In this document: positions 6,641 to 13,833 of the stretch, piece by piece
Layout of the letters: each line of letters starts with the position of its first letter
How positions within the stretch are numbered: position 1 is the stretch's first letter
Assembly: GCF_025995235.1 (NCBI RefSeq)
Contig: NZ_BAPT01000031.1
Location: forward strand, 1-20,521
Direction: 5' to 3'
Source: Ameyamaea chiangmaiensis
GTDB taxonomy: Bacteria > Pseudomonadota > Alphaproteobacteria > Acetobacterales > Acetobacteraceae
Length of the DNA stretch: 20,521 nucleotides
Notes under the pieces: model-generated
Databases searched by the model: none
Seen by the model: only the letters and a program-made list of their open reading frames with translations
Told to the model about the DNA's origin: nothing
Position numbers and translations under genes: made by a program

Positions 6641-7604
6641 GGGGCGTTATGGGGGGGCGTGTGCCGGGCGTGCACTGCGCCTCGGGGTTGCTGCGATCCT
6701 GCTGGCGCTGCCCGGATGTATCGATATGCCGCATCCGTTCGCCGACCCCGGCGGAGCGGCGCGCAGTCTTGCCGCTCATCCGCCGCCGGCGCGCCTGTCG
6801 GTGCCGGTGCCGGTGCCACGCGACGCGTCGCTCGACGCCCCGGGCGCGCATGTCTGGGCCGAGGACGTGACGCACGCGCTTCTGGACCAGTCGGTGCCCG
6901 CGATCGTACAGGACCCTCGTCCGGGCGATTGGTGGCTGCGCCTGCGGACGGAGCGCACCGGTGGCCAGGTGGTGCCGGTATACAGCGTCATGACGCCGCA
7001 GGGCACCGTGCGGGGCGAGTGGCGCGGGTCACGCGTGCCGGAGGGCACGTGGCATGCCGCCACCAACGACATGATGATGCTGGCCGCGCAGGAGGCGGCG
7101 CCGCATGTGGCCGATGCCCTGACCGGTATCCAGGCCGACGTGATGGCGCATGACAAGTCCAGCCTGAAGAACCGGCCGGCGCGCGTGTGGTTCAAGGGCG
7201 TGACCGGGGCGCCGGGCGACGGCAATGCCGCGCTGGCGCGGTCGTTCGTCGCTGCGTTCCGCGACACGCGCGACCAGGTGCAGGACACGGCCAGGGGCGC
7301 GGATTTCACTGTCGTCTGCGTTGTGACCTTGTCCGACGGCCCGGCGGGCGCGGCACACAGTCCCATGCAGCATATTGAACTGACGTGGCGCGTGACCGAT
7401 CCGCAGGGCAAGGAAGCGGGCGCGGCGACGCAGCTGCACGATATTCCGGCTCACTCCCTCGACCATGACTGGGGCGACGTGGCCGAAGCGGCGGCGACGG
7501 AGGCCGCGGGCGGGGTGCAGCAGATCATCGGGCGCTATTCGGGGCGCGACAACACCCCGTTGCCGCCGCCCGGTCTGGCCATTCCGGCGACCGCTGGGAA
7601 ATGA
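6633..7604 (+). CDS. Uncharacterised lipoprotein with two similar halves
   Basis: I do not recognise a named family. The 323-residue product starts with a lipoprotein signal (ALRLGVAAILLALPGC), with the lipobox LPGC and lipidated Cys29, so it should be membrane-anchored and exported. The ATG at 6633 overlaps the pgeF stop by 8 bases; a frame opening at 6549 would bury the signal 57 residues in. After a Pro-rich stretch (48-70) two halves resemble each other. Residues about 76-168 and 200-302 each have an N-terminal helix with a QD pair, a short strand pair, a V(T/M)xPQG turn, a VP/IP-containing strand and a final Ala-rich helix (AAQEAAPHV; AATEAAGGV). It is last in the lgt-midA-pgeF run. Lipid attachment would be carried out by Lgt, the first gene of that run. 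Confidence 0.8.
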   Translation: MVEGRYGGACAGRALRLGVAAILLALPGCIDMPHPFADPGGAARSLAAHPPPARLSVPVPVPRDASLDAPGAHVWAEDVTHALLDQSVPAIVQDPRPGDWWLRLRTERTGGQVVPVYSVMTPQGTVRGEWRGSRVPEGTWHAATNDMMMLAAQEAAPHVADALTGIQADVMAHDKSSLKNRPARVWFKGVTGAPGDGNAALARSFVAAFRDTRDQVQDTARGADFTVVCVVTLSDGPAGAAHSPMQHIELTWRVTDPQGKEAGAATQLHDIPAHSLDHDWGDVAEAAATEAAGGVQQIIGRYSGRDNTPLPPPGLAIPATAGK

Positions 7605-7749
7605 CGTCGCCGGGGGCGGGTGCGCGAAGTCGCTGCTTGTTTCGGGGGCAGACGGAGGATGACAGATTTGTGTCCTGTTGCTAGAACCCGCCCGCCGACC
7701 GGAAAATCCGCGCGGGCTGCGGATCGGGTCATGTGGGAATAACGCGCGC

Positions 7750-8682
7750 ATGAAGATCGTCGCCTGTAACAGCAATCTGCCACTGGCCGAGGCCGTGGCC
7801 ACCGAACTGCGCGTGCCGTTGTGCAACGTCACCGTCCGGCGCTTCGCCGACATGGAAGTCTTCGTGGAGATCCACGAGAATGTCCGCGGCGAGGACGTAT
7901 TCGTGATCCAGAGCACCTGCTCCCCCACGAACGACAACCTGATGGAGCTGCTGATCATGCTCGACGCGCTGCGGCGCGCGTCGGCGCGGCGTATCACGGC
8001 GGTGATGCCGTATTTCGGCTATGCCCGTCAGGACCGCAAATCGGGCTCCCGCACGCCGATCAGCGCCAAGCTGGTGGCCAATATCCTGGTTGAGGCCGGG
8101 GCGAACCGGATCCTGACGATGGATCTGCACGCCATGCAGATCCAGGGATTCTTCGACATCCCGGTGGATAATCTTTACGCGGCACCGCTGTTCACGCGCG
8201 ACATCATGGCCCGCCATGCGGAACGGCCGGTTATGATCGTGTCGCCCGACGTGGGCGGCGTCGTGCGTGCCCGCCAGTTGGCGCAGCGTCTGAACACCGA
8301 TCTGGCGATCATCGACAAGCGGCGTGAGCGCGCGGGCGTGTCCGAGGTGATGAACGTCATCGGCGACGTGCGCGGCCGGTATTGCGTTCTGGTCGACGAC
8401 ATCGTCGACAGTGGCGGATCGCTCTGCAACGCGGCGCAGGCTGTGATCGACCAGGGGGCCGAGGCGGTCGAGGCATACGTCACCCACGGCGTGCTGACCG
8501 GTCAGGCCGTGCAGCGCGTGGGGGATTCCCCCCTGAAGATGCTGACGCTGACCGACAGCATTGCCGCGACCCCGGCGGTGATCGGTGCGCGAAACATCCG
8601 TCAGATCAGCACGGCGAACCTTTTGTCGCGCGCGATGCGGGCAGTCGCGGACGAAAGCTCTGTGTCCTCACTGTTCGACTAG
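7750..8682 (+). CDS. prs: Ribose-phosphate pyrophosphokinase (PRPP synthetase)
   Basis: Prs (310 residues) makes phosphoribosyl pyrophosphate from ribose 5-phosphate and ATP for nucleotide, histidine, tryptophan and NAD synthesis. It has the complete class I layout: NDNLMELLIMLDALRRASA (61-79) and VMPYFGYARQDRK (85-97, ATP site), MDLHAMQIQGFFDIP (124-138), SPDVGG (165-170), the flexible-loop IIDKRRER (187-194), and the PRPP loop VDDIVDSGGS (215-224). The ATG at 7750 gives the standard N-terminus MKIVACNSN. A frame opening 72 bases earlier with TTG has no support. No strong Shine-Dalgarno is visible (TGGGA about 11 nt upstream). The 145-bp upstream gap contains only a short, poorly supported open frame and no convincing promoter. 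Confidence 0.97.
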   Translation: MKIVACNSNLPLAEAVATELRVPLCNVTVRRFADMEVFVEIHENVRGEDVFVIQSTCSPTNDNLMELLIMLDALRRASARRITAVMPYFGYARQDRKSGSRTPISAKLVANILVEAGANRILTMDLHAMQIQGFFDIPVDNLYAAPLFTRDIMARHAERPVMIVSPDVGGVVRARQLAQRLNTDLAIIDKRRERAGVSEVMNVIGDVRGRYCVLVDDIVDSGGSLCNAAQAVIDQGAEAVEAYVTHGVLTGQAVQRVGDSPLKMLTLTDSIAATPAVIGARNIRQISTANLLSRAMRAVADESSVSSLFD

Positions 8683-8695
8683 CGGCGTCCGGTAT

Positions 8696-8725
8696 TTGAC
8701 CGCGTCCCGACCGGCGACCTATTGC
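8696..8725 (+). promoter_or_regulatory. Promoter of the histidine phosphatase gene
   Basis: TTGACC (8696-8701) and TATTGC (8720-8725) are 18 bp apart. The predicted start near 8732 precedes GGAG (8742-8745) and the ATG at 8754. The -35 matches five of six consensus bases, the -10 three of six. Confidence 0.45.
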
Positions 8726-8753
8726 TGAGGGACCGTCAACCGGAGATCAGCGC

Positions 8754-9335
8754 ATGGTTCTGAACGCACGCCCCTACTGGTATCTGCGCCACGGCGAGAC
8801 CGACTGGAATGCCGCCGGCCTGTCGCAGGGGCGAACGGACGTGCCGTTGAACGACAAAGGGCTGGAGCAGGCCCGCTCGGCGGGCGGTATTCTTGCCGGG
8901 CACTGGCATGACTATGCCCCGATCGCGCGCGTCGTCTCGTCCCCGCTGGGGCGTGCCTTGCGGACTGCCGAGATCGCGCGCGATGCGATCACCGCGGCCG
9001 GCGGCCCCGCGCTGGACATCACGACCGACCCCGGTCTGGCGGAGGTCTGCTTCGGGGAGCAAGAAGGCCAGCCGATGGGTGACTGGTACGATGCTTGGAT
9101 CGCGGGCGAGTTCTGTCCAAGCGGCGCCGAACCGTTTGCCGATCTGCGCGACCGCGCTGTCGCCGCTGTCAACCGCGCGACGCATGGCGAGGGCGTCCCG
9201 CTGATCGTGTGTCATGGCGCCATGTTCCGTGCCCTGCGGTCGGCAATGGGTCTTGCGGCCAATGTGCGTCTGCCCAATGCCGTGCCGCTATTCCTGACGC
9301 CGGGCGAACCCTGGGCGCTGACACAGGTCGGATAG
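8754..9335 (+). CDS. Histidine phosphatase family protein (phosphoglycerate mutase-like)
   Basis: This 193-residue enzyme is a cytosolic member of the histidine phosphatase superfamily. The phosphohistidine motif LRHGETDWN (11-19) gives Arg12 and nucleophile His13. SSPLGRALRTAEIA (62-75) adds the second phosphate-binding Arg, EVCFGEQEG (97-105) the acid/base Glu97, and VCHGAMFRALR (152-162) the second catalytic His154. The ribosome site GGAG lies 8 nt before the ATG. Length and motif order fit the small GpmB/CobC-like group rather than the 230-250-residue GpmA glycolytic mutase, so it is more likely a phosphatase. The substrate cannot be inferred from its neighbours (prs and rplY). Confidence 0.92.
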   Translation: MVLNARPYWYLRHGETDWNAAGLSQGRTDVPLNDKGLEQARSAGGILAGHWHDYAPIARVVSSPLGRALRTAEIARDAITAAGGPALDITTDPGLAEVCFGEQEGQPMGDWYDAWIAGEFCPSGAEPFADLRDRAVAAVNRATHGEGVPLIVCHGAMFRALRSAMGLAANVRLPNAVPLFLTPGEPWALTQVG

Positions 9336-9391
9336 GGCGCGGCGGCGACCACGCGCTTTTCGGCGGCCACCGCGGAAAACCGAGGTAAAGA

Positions 9392-9419
9392 TTGCGTTCT
9401 GCCGCGATTTCCGTTAAGT
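9392..9419 (+). promoter_or_regulatory. Possible promoter of rplY
   Basis: TTGCGT (9392-9397) and TTAAGT (9414-9419) with 16 bp between lie upstream of rplY. The predicted start near 9426 would place the complete leader hairpin at 9429-9454 in the mRNA. The consensus match is modest. Confidence 0.35.
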
Positions 9420-9428
9420 CGCGCGCTC

Positions 9429-9454
9429 GCACAGGCACCCCTGGAGGCCTGTGC
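9429..9454 (+). promoter_or_regulatory. Hairpin in the rplY leader
   Basis: GCACAGGC (9429-9436) and GCCTGTGC (9447-9454) form a perfect 8-bp stem with a 10-nt loop. It ends 8 nt before the rplY Shine-Dalgarno (9463-9467). Ribosomal protein genes are often autoregulated through leader structures, so this is a candidate regulatory hairpin. Regulation is not shown. Confidence 0.5.
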
Positions 9455-9474
9455 CGATCAATCAGGAGCAGACA

Positions 9475-10074
9475 GTGACCGAATTCACGACCATTCAAGC
9501 TTCTTCGCGCGCGAAGGCTGGTAAGGGGGCAGCGCGCGCGACGAGGCGTGCCGGGCTGGTCCCCGCCGTCATCTATGGTGCCCGTCAGGACGCCGATCTC
9601 ATTGCCCTGGATCCGCGCATCATCGTGCGCGAGATGCATCGTGGCGGCTGGCGTTCGCGCCTGTACGAGATCGATGCCGAAGGCACGAAGACGCACGCGC
9701 TGATGCGCGAAGTGCAGCTTCACCCCGTGACCGACGCGCCGATCCACGTTGATTTCCAGCGCCTTGCCGCTGGCGAGCGCGTGCACGTGACGGTGGCGAT
9801 CACCTTCACCGGTGAAGACAAAGCCCCGGGCATCAAGCGCGGCGGTGTTCTGAACATCGTCCGTCACACGGTCGAGGTGATGGCTGATCCGGACAATATT
9901 CCGTCCGGGTTCGAGGTCGATCTGTCGGCGCTCGACATCCACGACAACGTGCGCTGGGACGATCTGAAGGGCACGCAGAGCGTGACCCCGCTGCTGCAGA
10001 TCCCCAATTTCGTCATCGCGACGGTCGCGGCGCCGACCACCGACGACGAACAGACGCCGGCCGCCGAAGGCTGA
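9475..10074 (+). CDS. rplY: 50S ribosomal protein L25 (TL5/CTC type)
   Basis: This L25 (199 residues) binds 5S rRNA in the large subunit. The N-terminal domain (about 1-95) has the L25 pattern: SSRAKAGKGAARATRRAGLVPAVIYG, then the REMHRGGWRSRLYEID strand region and REVQLHPVTDAPIHVDFQRL. The C-terminal beta domain (about 96-190) is the CTC extension absent from short E. coli L25: RVHVTVAITFTGEDKAPGIKRGGVLNIV and PSGFEVDLSALDIHD. I chose the GTG at 9475 because AGGAG (9463-9467) stands 7 nt before it; an upstream in-frame GTG at 9451 lies within the leader hairpin. It is followed by a strong GC hairpin, then pth, the common neighbour of this gene. Confidence 0.95.
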   Translation: MTEFTTIQASSRAKAGKGAARATRRAGLVPAVIYGARQDADLIALDPRIIVREMHRGGWRSRLYEIDAEGTKTHALMREVQLHPVTDAPIHVDFQRLAAGERVHVTVAITFTGEDKAPGIKRGGVLNIVRHTVEVMADPDNIPSGFEVDLSALDIHDNVRWDDLKGTQSVTPLLQIPNFVIATVAAPTTDDEQTPAAEG

Positions 10075-10081
10075 GGTCTAT

Positions 10082-10114
10082 GGCCCGGGTCGGCTTCGTG
10101 TCGGCCCGGGCCTT
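10082..10114 (+). terminator. Strong hairpin after rplY, probable terminator
   Basis: GGCCCGGG (10082-10089) pairs with CCCGGGCC (10105-10112). With wobbles the stem grows to 12 bp around a 7-nt loop. It starts 8 nt after the rplY stop. Only two T follow, so termination may be partial, allowing some read-through into pth. Confidence 0.55.
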
Positions 10115-10115
10115 C

Positions 10116-10133
10116 CGCCTCATGATCGAGGCG
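10116..10133 (+). repeat. Second hairpin, in the pth leader
   Basis: CGCCTC (10116-10121) and GAGGCG (10128-10133) form a 6-bp stem with a 6-nt loop, only 3 nt after the rplY terminator hairpin and about 30 nt before the pth ATG. It could stabilise the 5' end of a processed pth transcript. Confidence 0.4.
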
Positions 10134-10162
10134 CATGTTTCAGGTCAGAACAGAGAGAGACG

Positions 10163-10741
10163 ATGTTGCTCTGGACCGGTCTCGGCAATCCTGAGCCGGG
10201 GATGAGGCGGCAACGTCACAATATCGGCTTCATGGCGGTCGATCGCATTGCCGAGCGCCATCACTTCAGCCCGTGGCGCAAGCGCTTTCGGGGCGAGGTG
10301 GCCGAGGGCATGATCGGACGGCACAAGATGCTGCTGCTCAAGCCCATGACCTATATGAACCGTTCGGGCGAAAGTGTTCAGGAAGCCCGGGCCTTCTACA
10401 AAATCGATGCGGGCGACATCACCGCGTTCCATGACGAGCTCGACCTCGCGCCCGGACGCGTGCGGGTGAAGCGCGGCGGTGGCGCTGCCGGCCATAACGG
10501 CCTGCGGTCGATGGACAGGATGATGGGCACCCCGGACTATGTCCGTGTGCGCCTGGGTATCGGCCATCCGGGCAGCAAGGACCGCGTGACGGGCCACGTG
10601 CTCGGGGATTTCGGGAAAACCGATCAGGACTGGCTGGCGTCCCTTCTGGATGCCGTGGCCGATGCCGCGACGATGCTGGCCGAGGGTCAGCCGGAACAGT
10701 TCATGACGAAAATCGCGCTGGAAATGGGAGACAAGGGCTGA
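10163..10741 (+). CDS. pth: Peptidyl-tRNA hydrolase
   Basis: Pth (192 residues) releases peptides from tRNA after premature dissociation from the ribosome, an essential recycling step. The sequence shows WTGLGNPEPGMRRQRHNIGF (4-23, containing catalytic His19), LKPMTYMNRSG (59-69), HDELDL (90-95, with Asp91) and GGGAAGHNGLRS (105-116, with Asn112). GHVLGDF near the C-terminus is also typical. A purine-rich AGAGAGAGA stretch precedes the ATG. The gene stops inside the start of ychF (TGATG, one shared base), a very common pth-ychF pairing. A strong hairpin separates it from rplY. Confidence 0.97.
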   Translation: MLLWTGLGNPEPGMRRQRHNIGFMAVDRIAERHHFSPWRKRFRGEVAEGMIGRHKMLLLKPMTYMNRSGESVQEARAFYKIDAGDITAFHDELDLAPGRVRVKRGGGAAGHNGLRSMDRMMGTPDYVRVRLGIGHPGSKDRVTGHVLGDFGKTDQDWLASLLDAVADAATMLAEGQPEQFMTKIALEMGDKG

Positions 10742-11835
10742 TGGGCTTTAACTGCGGCATTGTCGGTCTGCCGAATGTCGGCAAATCGACGCTGTTTAAT
10801 GCGCTGACGGCCACGGCCTCGGCCCAGGCGGCGAATTATCCGTTCTGCACGATCGAGCCCAATGTCGGCCGCGTGGCCGTGCCGGACCCCCGCCTGTCGG
10901 CCCTGGCCGAGATCGGCAAGTCGCAGAAGATCCTGCCGACCAGCCTGGAATTCGTCGACATCGCGGGCCTTGTGCGCGGCGCGTCGAAGGGCGAGGGGCT
11001 GGGCAACCAGTTCCTGGCCAATATCCGCGAGGTGGATGCCATCATCCATGTGCTGCGCTGCTTCGAGGATGACGACGTCACGCACGTCGAGGGTGGCGTC
11101 GACCCGGTGCGCGACGCCGAGATCATCGAGACCGAGCTGATGCTGGCCGACCTTGATTCGCTGGAGAAGCGGATCGTGGCTCTGCAGAAAAAGGCGCGCG
11201 GCAACGACCGCGAGGCCGCGGCGCAGGTTGCGCTGATGGAGCCGCTGATCGCGACACTGCGCGAGGGCAGGCCAGCGCGGACGGCCGTGCCGGCGGGCGA
11301 CGAAGCCGCCGCCGCCCGGTTGCAACTGATGACCACCAAGCCCGTGCTGTATGTCTGCAATGTCGAGGAGGCCTCGGCGGCCACGGGCAATCGCCATTCC
11401 GAGGCGGTGCGTGCGCGCGCGGAGGCCGAGGGAGCGGCTGTGGTCATCGTCTCCGCCGCGATCGAGGCCGAGGTCAGCCAGCTCGACGCCGAAGAACGCA
11501 CCGAATTCCTCGAGGGGCTGGGACTGTCCGACAGCGGGCTGGATCGCGTCATCGCGGCCGGATATGCGCTGCTGGGATTGCGGACCTATTTCACGGTCGG
11601 CCCGAAGGAAACCCGGGCCTGGACGATTACGGACGGCACCAAGGCGCCACAGGCTGCAGCGGTCATTCACAATGACTTCGAGCGCGGATTCATCGCGTGT
11701 GAAACCGTCGCCTATGACGATTATATCCAGTACAAGGGCGAGGCGGGCGCCAAGGAGGCGGGCCGGATGCGCGTCGAGGGGCGCGAGTACGTCGTGCAGG
11801 ATGGTGACGTGCTGCTGTTCCGCTTCAACGTCTGA
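10741..11835 (+). CDS. ychF: Redox-regulated ATPase/GTPase YchF (OLA1 family)
   Basis: YchF (364 residues) is an Obg-related P-loop NTPase that binds ribosomes and prefers ATP. The P-loop GLPNVGKST (9-17), TIEPN (37-41), the G3 motif FVDIAGLVRGASKGEGLGNQ (71-90) and the unusual G4 motif NVEE (in YVCNVEE) are all intact. NVEE in place of the GTPase NKxD is the family's hallmark and explains the ATP preference. The C-terminal TGS domain runs from about 280 to the end and includes DFERGFIACETV, YDDYI and the final VVQDGDVLLFRFNV. It shares one base with the pth stop, so the two are translationally linked. The proA start follows 27 bp later. Confidence 0.98.
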   Translation: MGFNCGIVGLPNVGKSTLFNALTATASAQAANYPFCTIEPNVGRVAVPDPRLSALAEIGKSQKILPTSLEFVDIAGLVRGASKGEGLGNQFLANIREVDAIIHVLRCFEDDDVTHVEGGVDPVRDAEIIETELMLADLDSLEKRIVALQKKARGNDREAAAQVALMEPLIATLREGRPARTAVPAGDEAAAARLQLMTTKPVLYVCNVEEASAATGNRHSEAVRARAEAEGAAVVIVSAAIEAEVSQLDAEERTEFLEGLGLSDSGLDRVIAAGYALLGLRTYFTVGPKETRAWTITDGTKAPQAAAVIHNDFERGFIACETVAYDDYIQYKGEAGAKEAGRMRVEGREYVVQDGDVLLFRFNV

Positions 11836-11862
11836 ACACAACGCAGCCACGGGAGGGTGACG

Positions 11863-13134
11863 ATGAACATGCTGTCGAAACAGGATCAGTCCGCTCTCCC
11901 ACCGATCGAGGGGCTGGCCCGCGCCGCCCGGGACGCCGCCCGCGCCCTGGCCCGCGCGTCGGGCGCGCAGCGTAACGAGGCGCTTCGCGCGGCGGCAGCC
12001 GCACTTCGTGCCGATGTCGCCACGGTGCTTGACGCCAACGCGCGTGATCTGGCCGCGTCGACCGCGACGGATGCGTTTCGCGACCGCCTGACGCTGACGC
12101 CGTCCCGTCTTGAAGCGATGGCCCAGGGGCTTGAGGACATCGCGGCCTTGCCCGACCCGGTCGGGCGCGTCATGGCGGCCTGGGAACGGCCGAACGGCCT
12201 GAAGATCCGCCGGGTGGCGACGCCGGTCGGCGTGATCGGGATGATCTACGAAAGCCGGCCCAATGTCGGCGCGGACGCGGCTGGTTTGTGCATCAAGTCC
12301 GGCAATGCCGTGATCCTGCGTGGCGGGTCCGAAAGCCTGCACAGCGCGCGCGCGATCCATGCCGCGATGGCCAAGGGGCTGCGTGCGGCGGGGTTGCCCG
12401 TCGAGGCCGTGCAGATCGCACCGGACGCGGACCGGGCGCATGTGGCGGCGATGCTGGGCGCGGCGGGGCTGATCGACCTGATCATTCCCCGGGGTGGCAA
12501 GTCGCTGGTCGAGCGCGTGCTGCGTGACGCGCGGGTGCCGGTTCTGGCGCATGCGGAGGGGCTCTGCCACACCTATGTGCACGCGGCGGCTGATCCGGCC
12601 ATGGCGCGGTCAATCGTCGCCAACGCGAAGATGCGGCGCGTGGGGATCTGTGGCGCGACGGAAACCCTGCTGATCGATACCGCGATCGCTCCGGCCCTGT
12701 TGCCGGCGATCGTGGGCGACCTGCGGGCGCTGGGGTGCGATTTCCGCGCCGATGCGCGGGCGCGTGCGATCGTCCCGGACCTGGCTGCCGCGACGGACGC
12801 GGATTTTTCCACCGAGTGGCTGGACCGCATCCTGTCCGTCGCCGTGGTGGAGGGCGTTGATGACGCGCTGGCGCACATCGCGCGTCATGGCAGCGCCCAC
12901 ACCGAGGCGATCGTCACCGAGGACGCCGACGTGGCGGCGCGATTCCTGAACGGGACGGACAGCGCGGTGGTGATGTGGAATGCCTCGACCCAGTTCTGCG
13001 ACGGCGGAGAGTTCGGTTTCGGGGCCGAGATCGGGATTGCGACCGGTCGGTTTCATGCGCGGGGCCCGGTCGGGCTCGAGCAGTTGACCACGTTCCGGTA
13101 CGAGGTGATCGGAACAGGGCAGACACGCCCCTGA
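11863..13134 (+). CDS. proA: Gamma-glutamyl phosphate reductase
   Basis: ProA (423 residues) reduces gamma-glutamyl phosphate to glutamate semialdehyde with NADPH in proline synthesis. It is an aldehyde-dehydrogenase-fold enzyme: VGVIGMIYESRPNVGADAAGL (122-142), KSGNAVILRGGSES (145-158), IIPRGGKSLV (207-216), the catalytic-Cys segment AEGLCHTYV (Cys235) and the family signature near ALAHIARHGSAHTEAI. GGGAGG stands 6 nt before the ATG at 11863; an in-frame GTG two codons earlier lies directly against the Shine-Dalgarno. In many bacteria proB precedes proA. Here ychF does, so glutamate 5-kinase must be encoded elsewhere. nadD follows after 30 bp. Confidence 0.97.
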   Translation: MNMLSKQDQSALPPIEGLARAARDAARALARASGAQRNEALRAAAAALRADVATVLDANARDLAASTATDAFRDRLTLTPSRLEAMAQGLEDIAALPDPVGRVMAAWERPNGLKIRRVATPVGVIGMIYESRPNVGADAAGLCIKSGNAVILRGGSESLHSARAIHAAMAKGLRAAGLPVEAVQIAPDADRAHVAAMLGAAGLIDLIIPRGGKSLVERVLRDARVPVLAHAEGLCHTYVHAAADPAMARSIVANAKMRRVGICGATETLLIDTAIAPALLPAIVGDLRALGCDFRADARARAIVPDLAAATDADFSTEWLDRILSVAVVEGVDDALAHIARHGSAHTEAIVTEDADVAARFLNGTDSAVVMWNASTQFCDGGEFGFGAEIGIATGRFHARGPVGLEQLTTFRYEVIGTGQTRP

Positions 13135-13164
13135 GGCGCGTGGTCCAACGGGGTTGAGGGCGAT

Positions 13165-13833
13165 GTGCCGGTAATTCCGACCTGGGGGGATTCGCGCCGG
13201 GTGCGCATCGGGCTTCTGGGTGGTTCGTTCAACCCTGTGCACGCGGGGCATCTCGCCATCGCGCGACGTGCGTTGCGTGTGCTGGACCTCGATCAGGTAT
13301 GGCTGATGGTCTCGCCCGGCAATCCGCTCAAGCCGGTGGAAGGCATGGCACCTTTTGAGGAGCGGCTGGCCGGTGTGCGTTGTGTTGCCGACGGACGGCG
13401 GATCGTTGCAACCGATATCGAGCGCCGTCTGGGCACCCGCTACACGGTCGACACCATTGCCCGGTTGCGCACGCGTTTCCCCAATGTGTCGTTCGTCTGG
13501 CTGATGGGCGCGGACGGTCTTGCGAGCCTGCCGCGCTGGCGCGGGTGGCGGCGGCTGGCCGCGTTGGTACCGATCGCCGTGTTGCCGCGGCCGCGCTACA
13601 ACGTCGCTGCCCTTTCGGGCCGGGCGGCGCGGACAATGGTGTCTGATCGCAGGCCAGCGCGCGCGGCGCGGGCCTTACCCGGGCGCAGCGGTCACGCTTG
13701 GGCTTTTCTTCCCGGCCCGCAGGACGGTATATCGGCAACAGCCCTGCGCACGATGAGATCTGGCGCACGCGACCCGGGACAGGCCCCGACACAGGAGAGA
13801 CCACCATCGCCAGAAAACCCCCGTCCGACGTGA
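13165..13833 (+). CDS. nadD: Nicotinate-nucleotide adenylyltransferase
   Basis: NadD (222 residues) adenylates nicotinate mononucleotide to deamido-NAD. The nucleotidyltransferase motif LLGGSFNPVHAGHL (17-30) holds the (H/T)xGH catalytic element. WLMGADGLASLPRW (112-125) is the characteristic central motif, and ISATALR (189-195) is the late phosphate-binding motif. GTG at 13165 is preceded by GAGGG; a second GTG at 13201 is possible and would remove 12 residues. After ISATALR the protein continues for 27 residues rich in Pro and Arg, probably disordered. The tail exists because the stop (13831-13833) lies inside the proposed rsfS start region (GTGA). The nadD-rsfS-rlmH order is conserved in many bacteria. 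Confidence 0.94.
   Translation: MPVIPTWGDSRRVRIGLLGGSFNPVHAGHLAIARRALRVLDLDQVWLMVSPGNPLKPVEGMAPFEERLAGVRCVADGRRIVATDIERRLGTRYTVDTIARLRTRFPNVSFVWLMGADGLASLPRWRGWRRLAALVPIAVLPRPRYNVAALSGRAARTMVSDRRPARAARALPGRSGHAWAFLPGPQDGISATALRTMRSGARDPGQAPTQERPPSPENPRPT
13793..13808 (+). promoter_or_regulatory. Strong Shine-Dalgarno facing an ATC codon (possible rsfS start)
   Basis: AGGAGA (13793-13798) is the best Shine-Dalgarno near rsfS, yet no ATG, GTG, TTG or CTG lies within range in any frame. Seven bases on, in the rsfS frame, stands ATC (13806-13808). Either initiation occurs at AUC, as infC does at AUU in E. coli, or an ancestral ATG has changed, or the site is a chance match. Confidence 0.5.

Noticed and set aside
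7659..7742. A 27-codon open frame ending 7 nt before prs, considered as a leader peptide.
   Set aside because: GGAGG stands directly against its ATG with no spacing, and the peptide has no regulatory codon runs or attenuator structure.
10687..12582. A 631-residue open frame on the minus strand opposite ychF and proA.
   Set aside because: The plus strand here encodes two unmistakable conserved enzymes. The antisense frame is long only because high GC content removes stop codons; its translation is low-complexity His/Arg/Gln-rich sequence with no recognisable motif.
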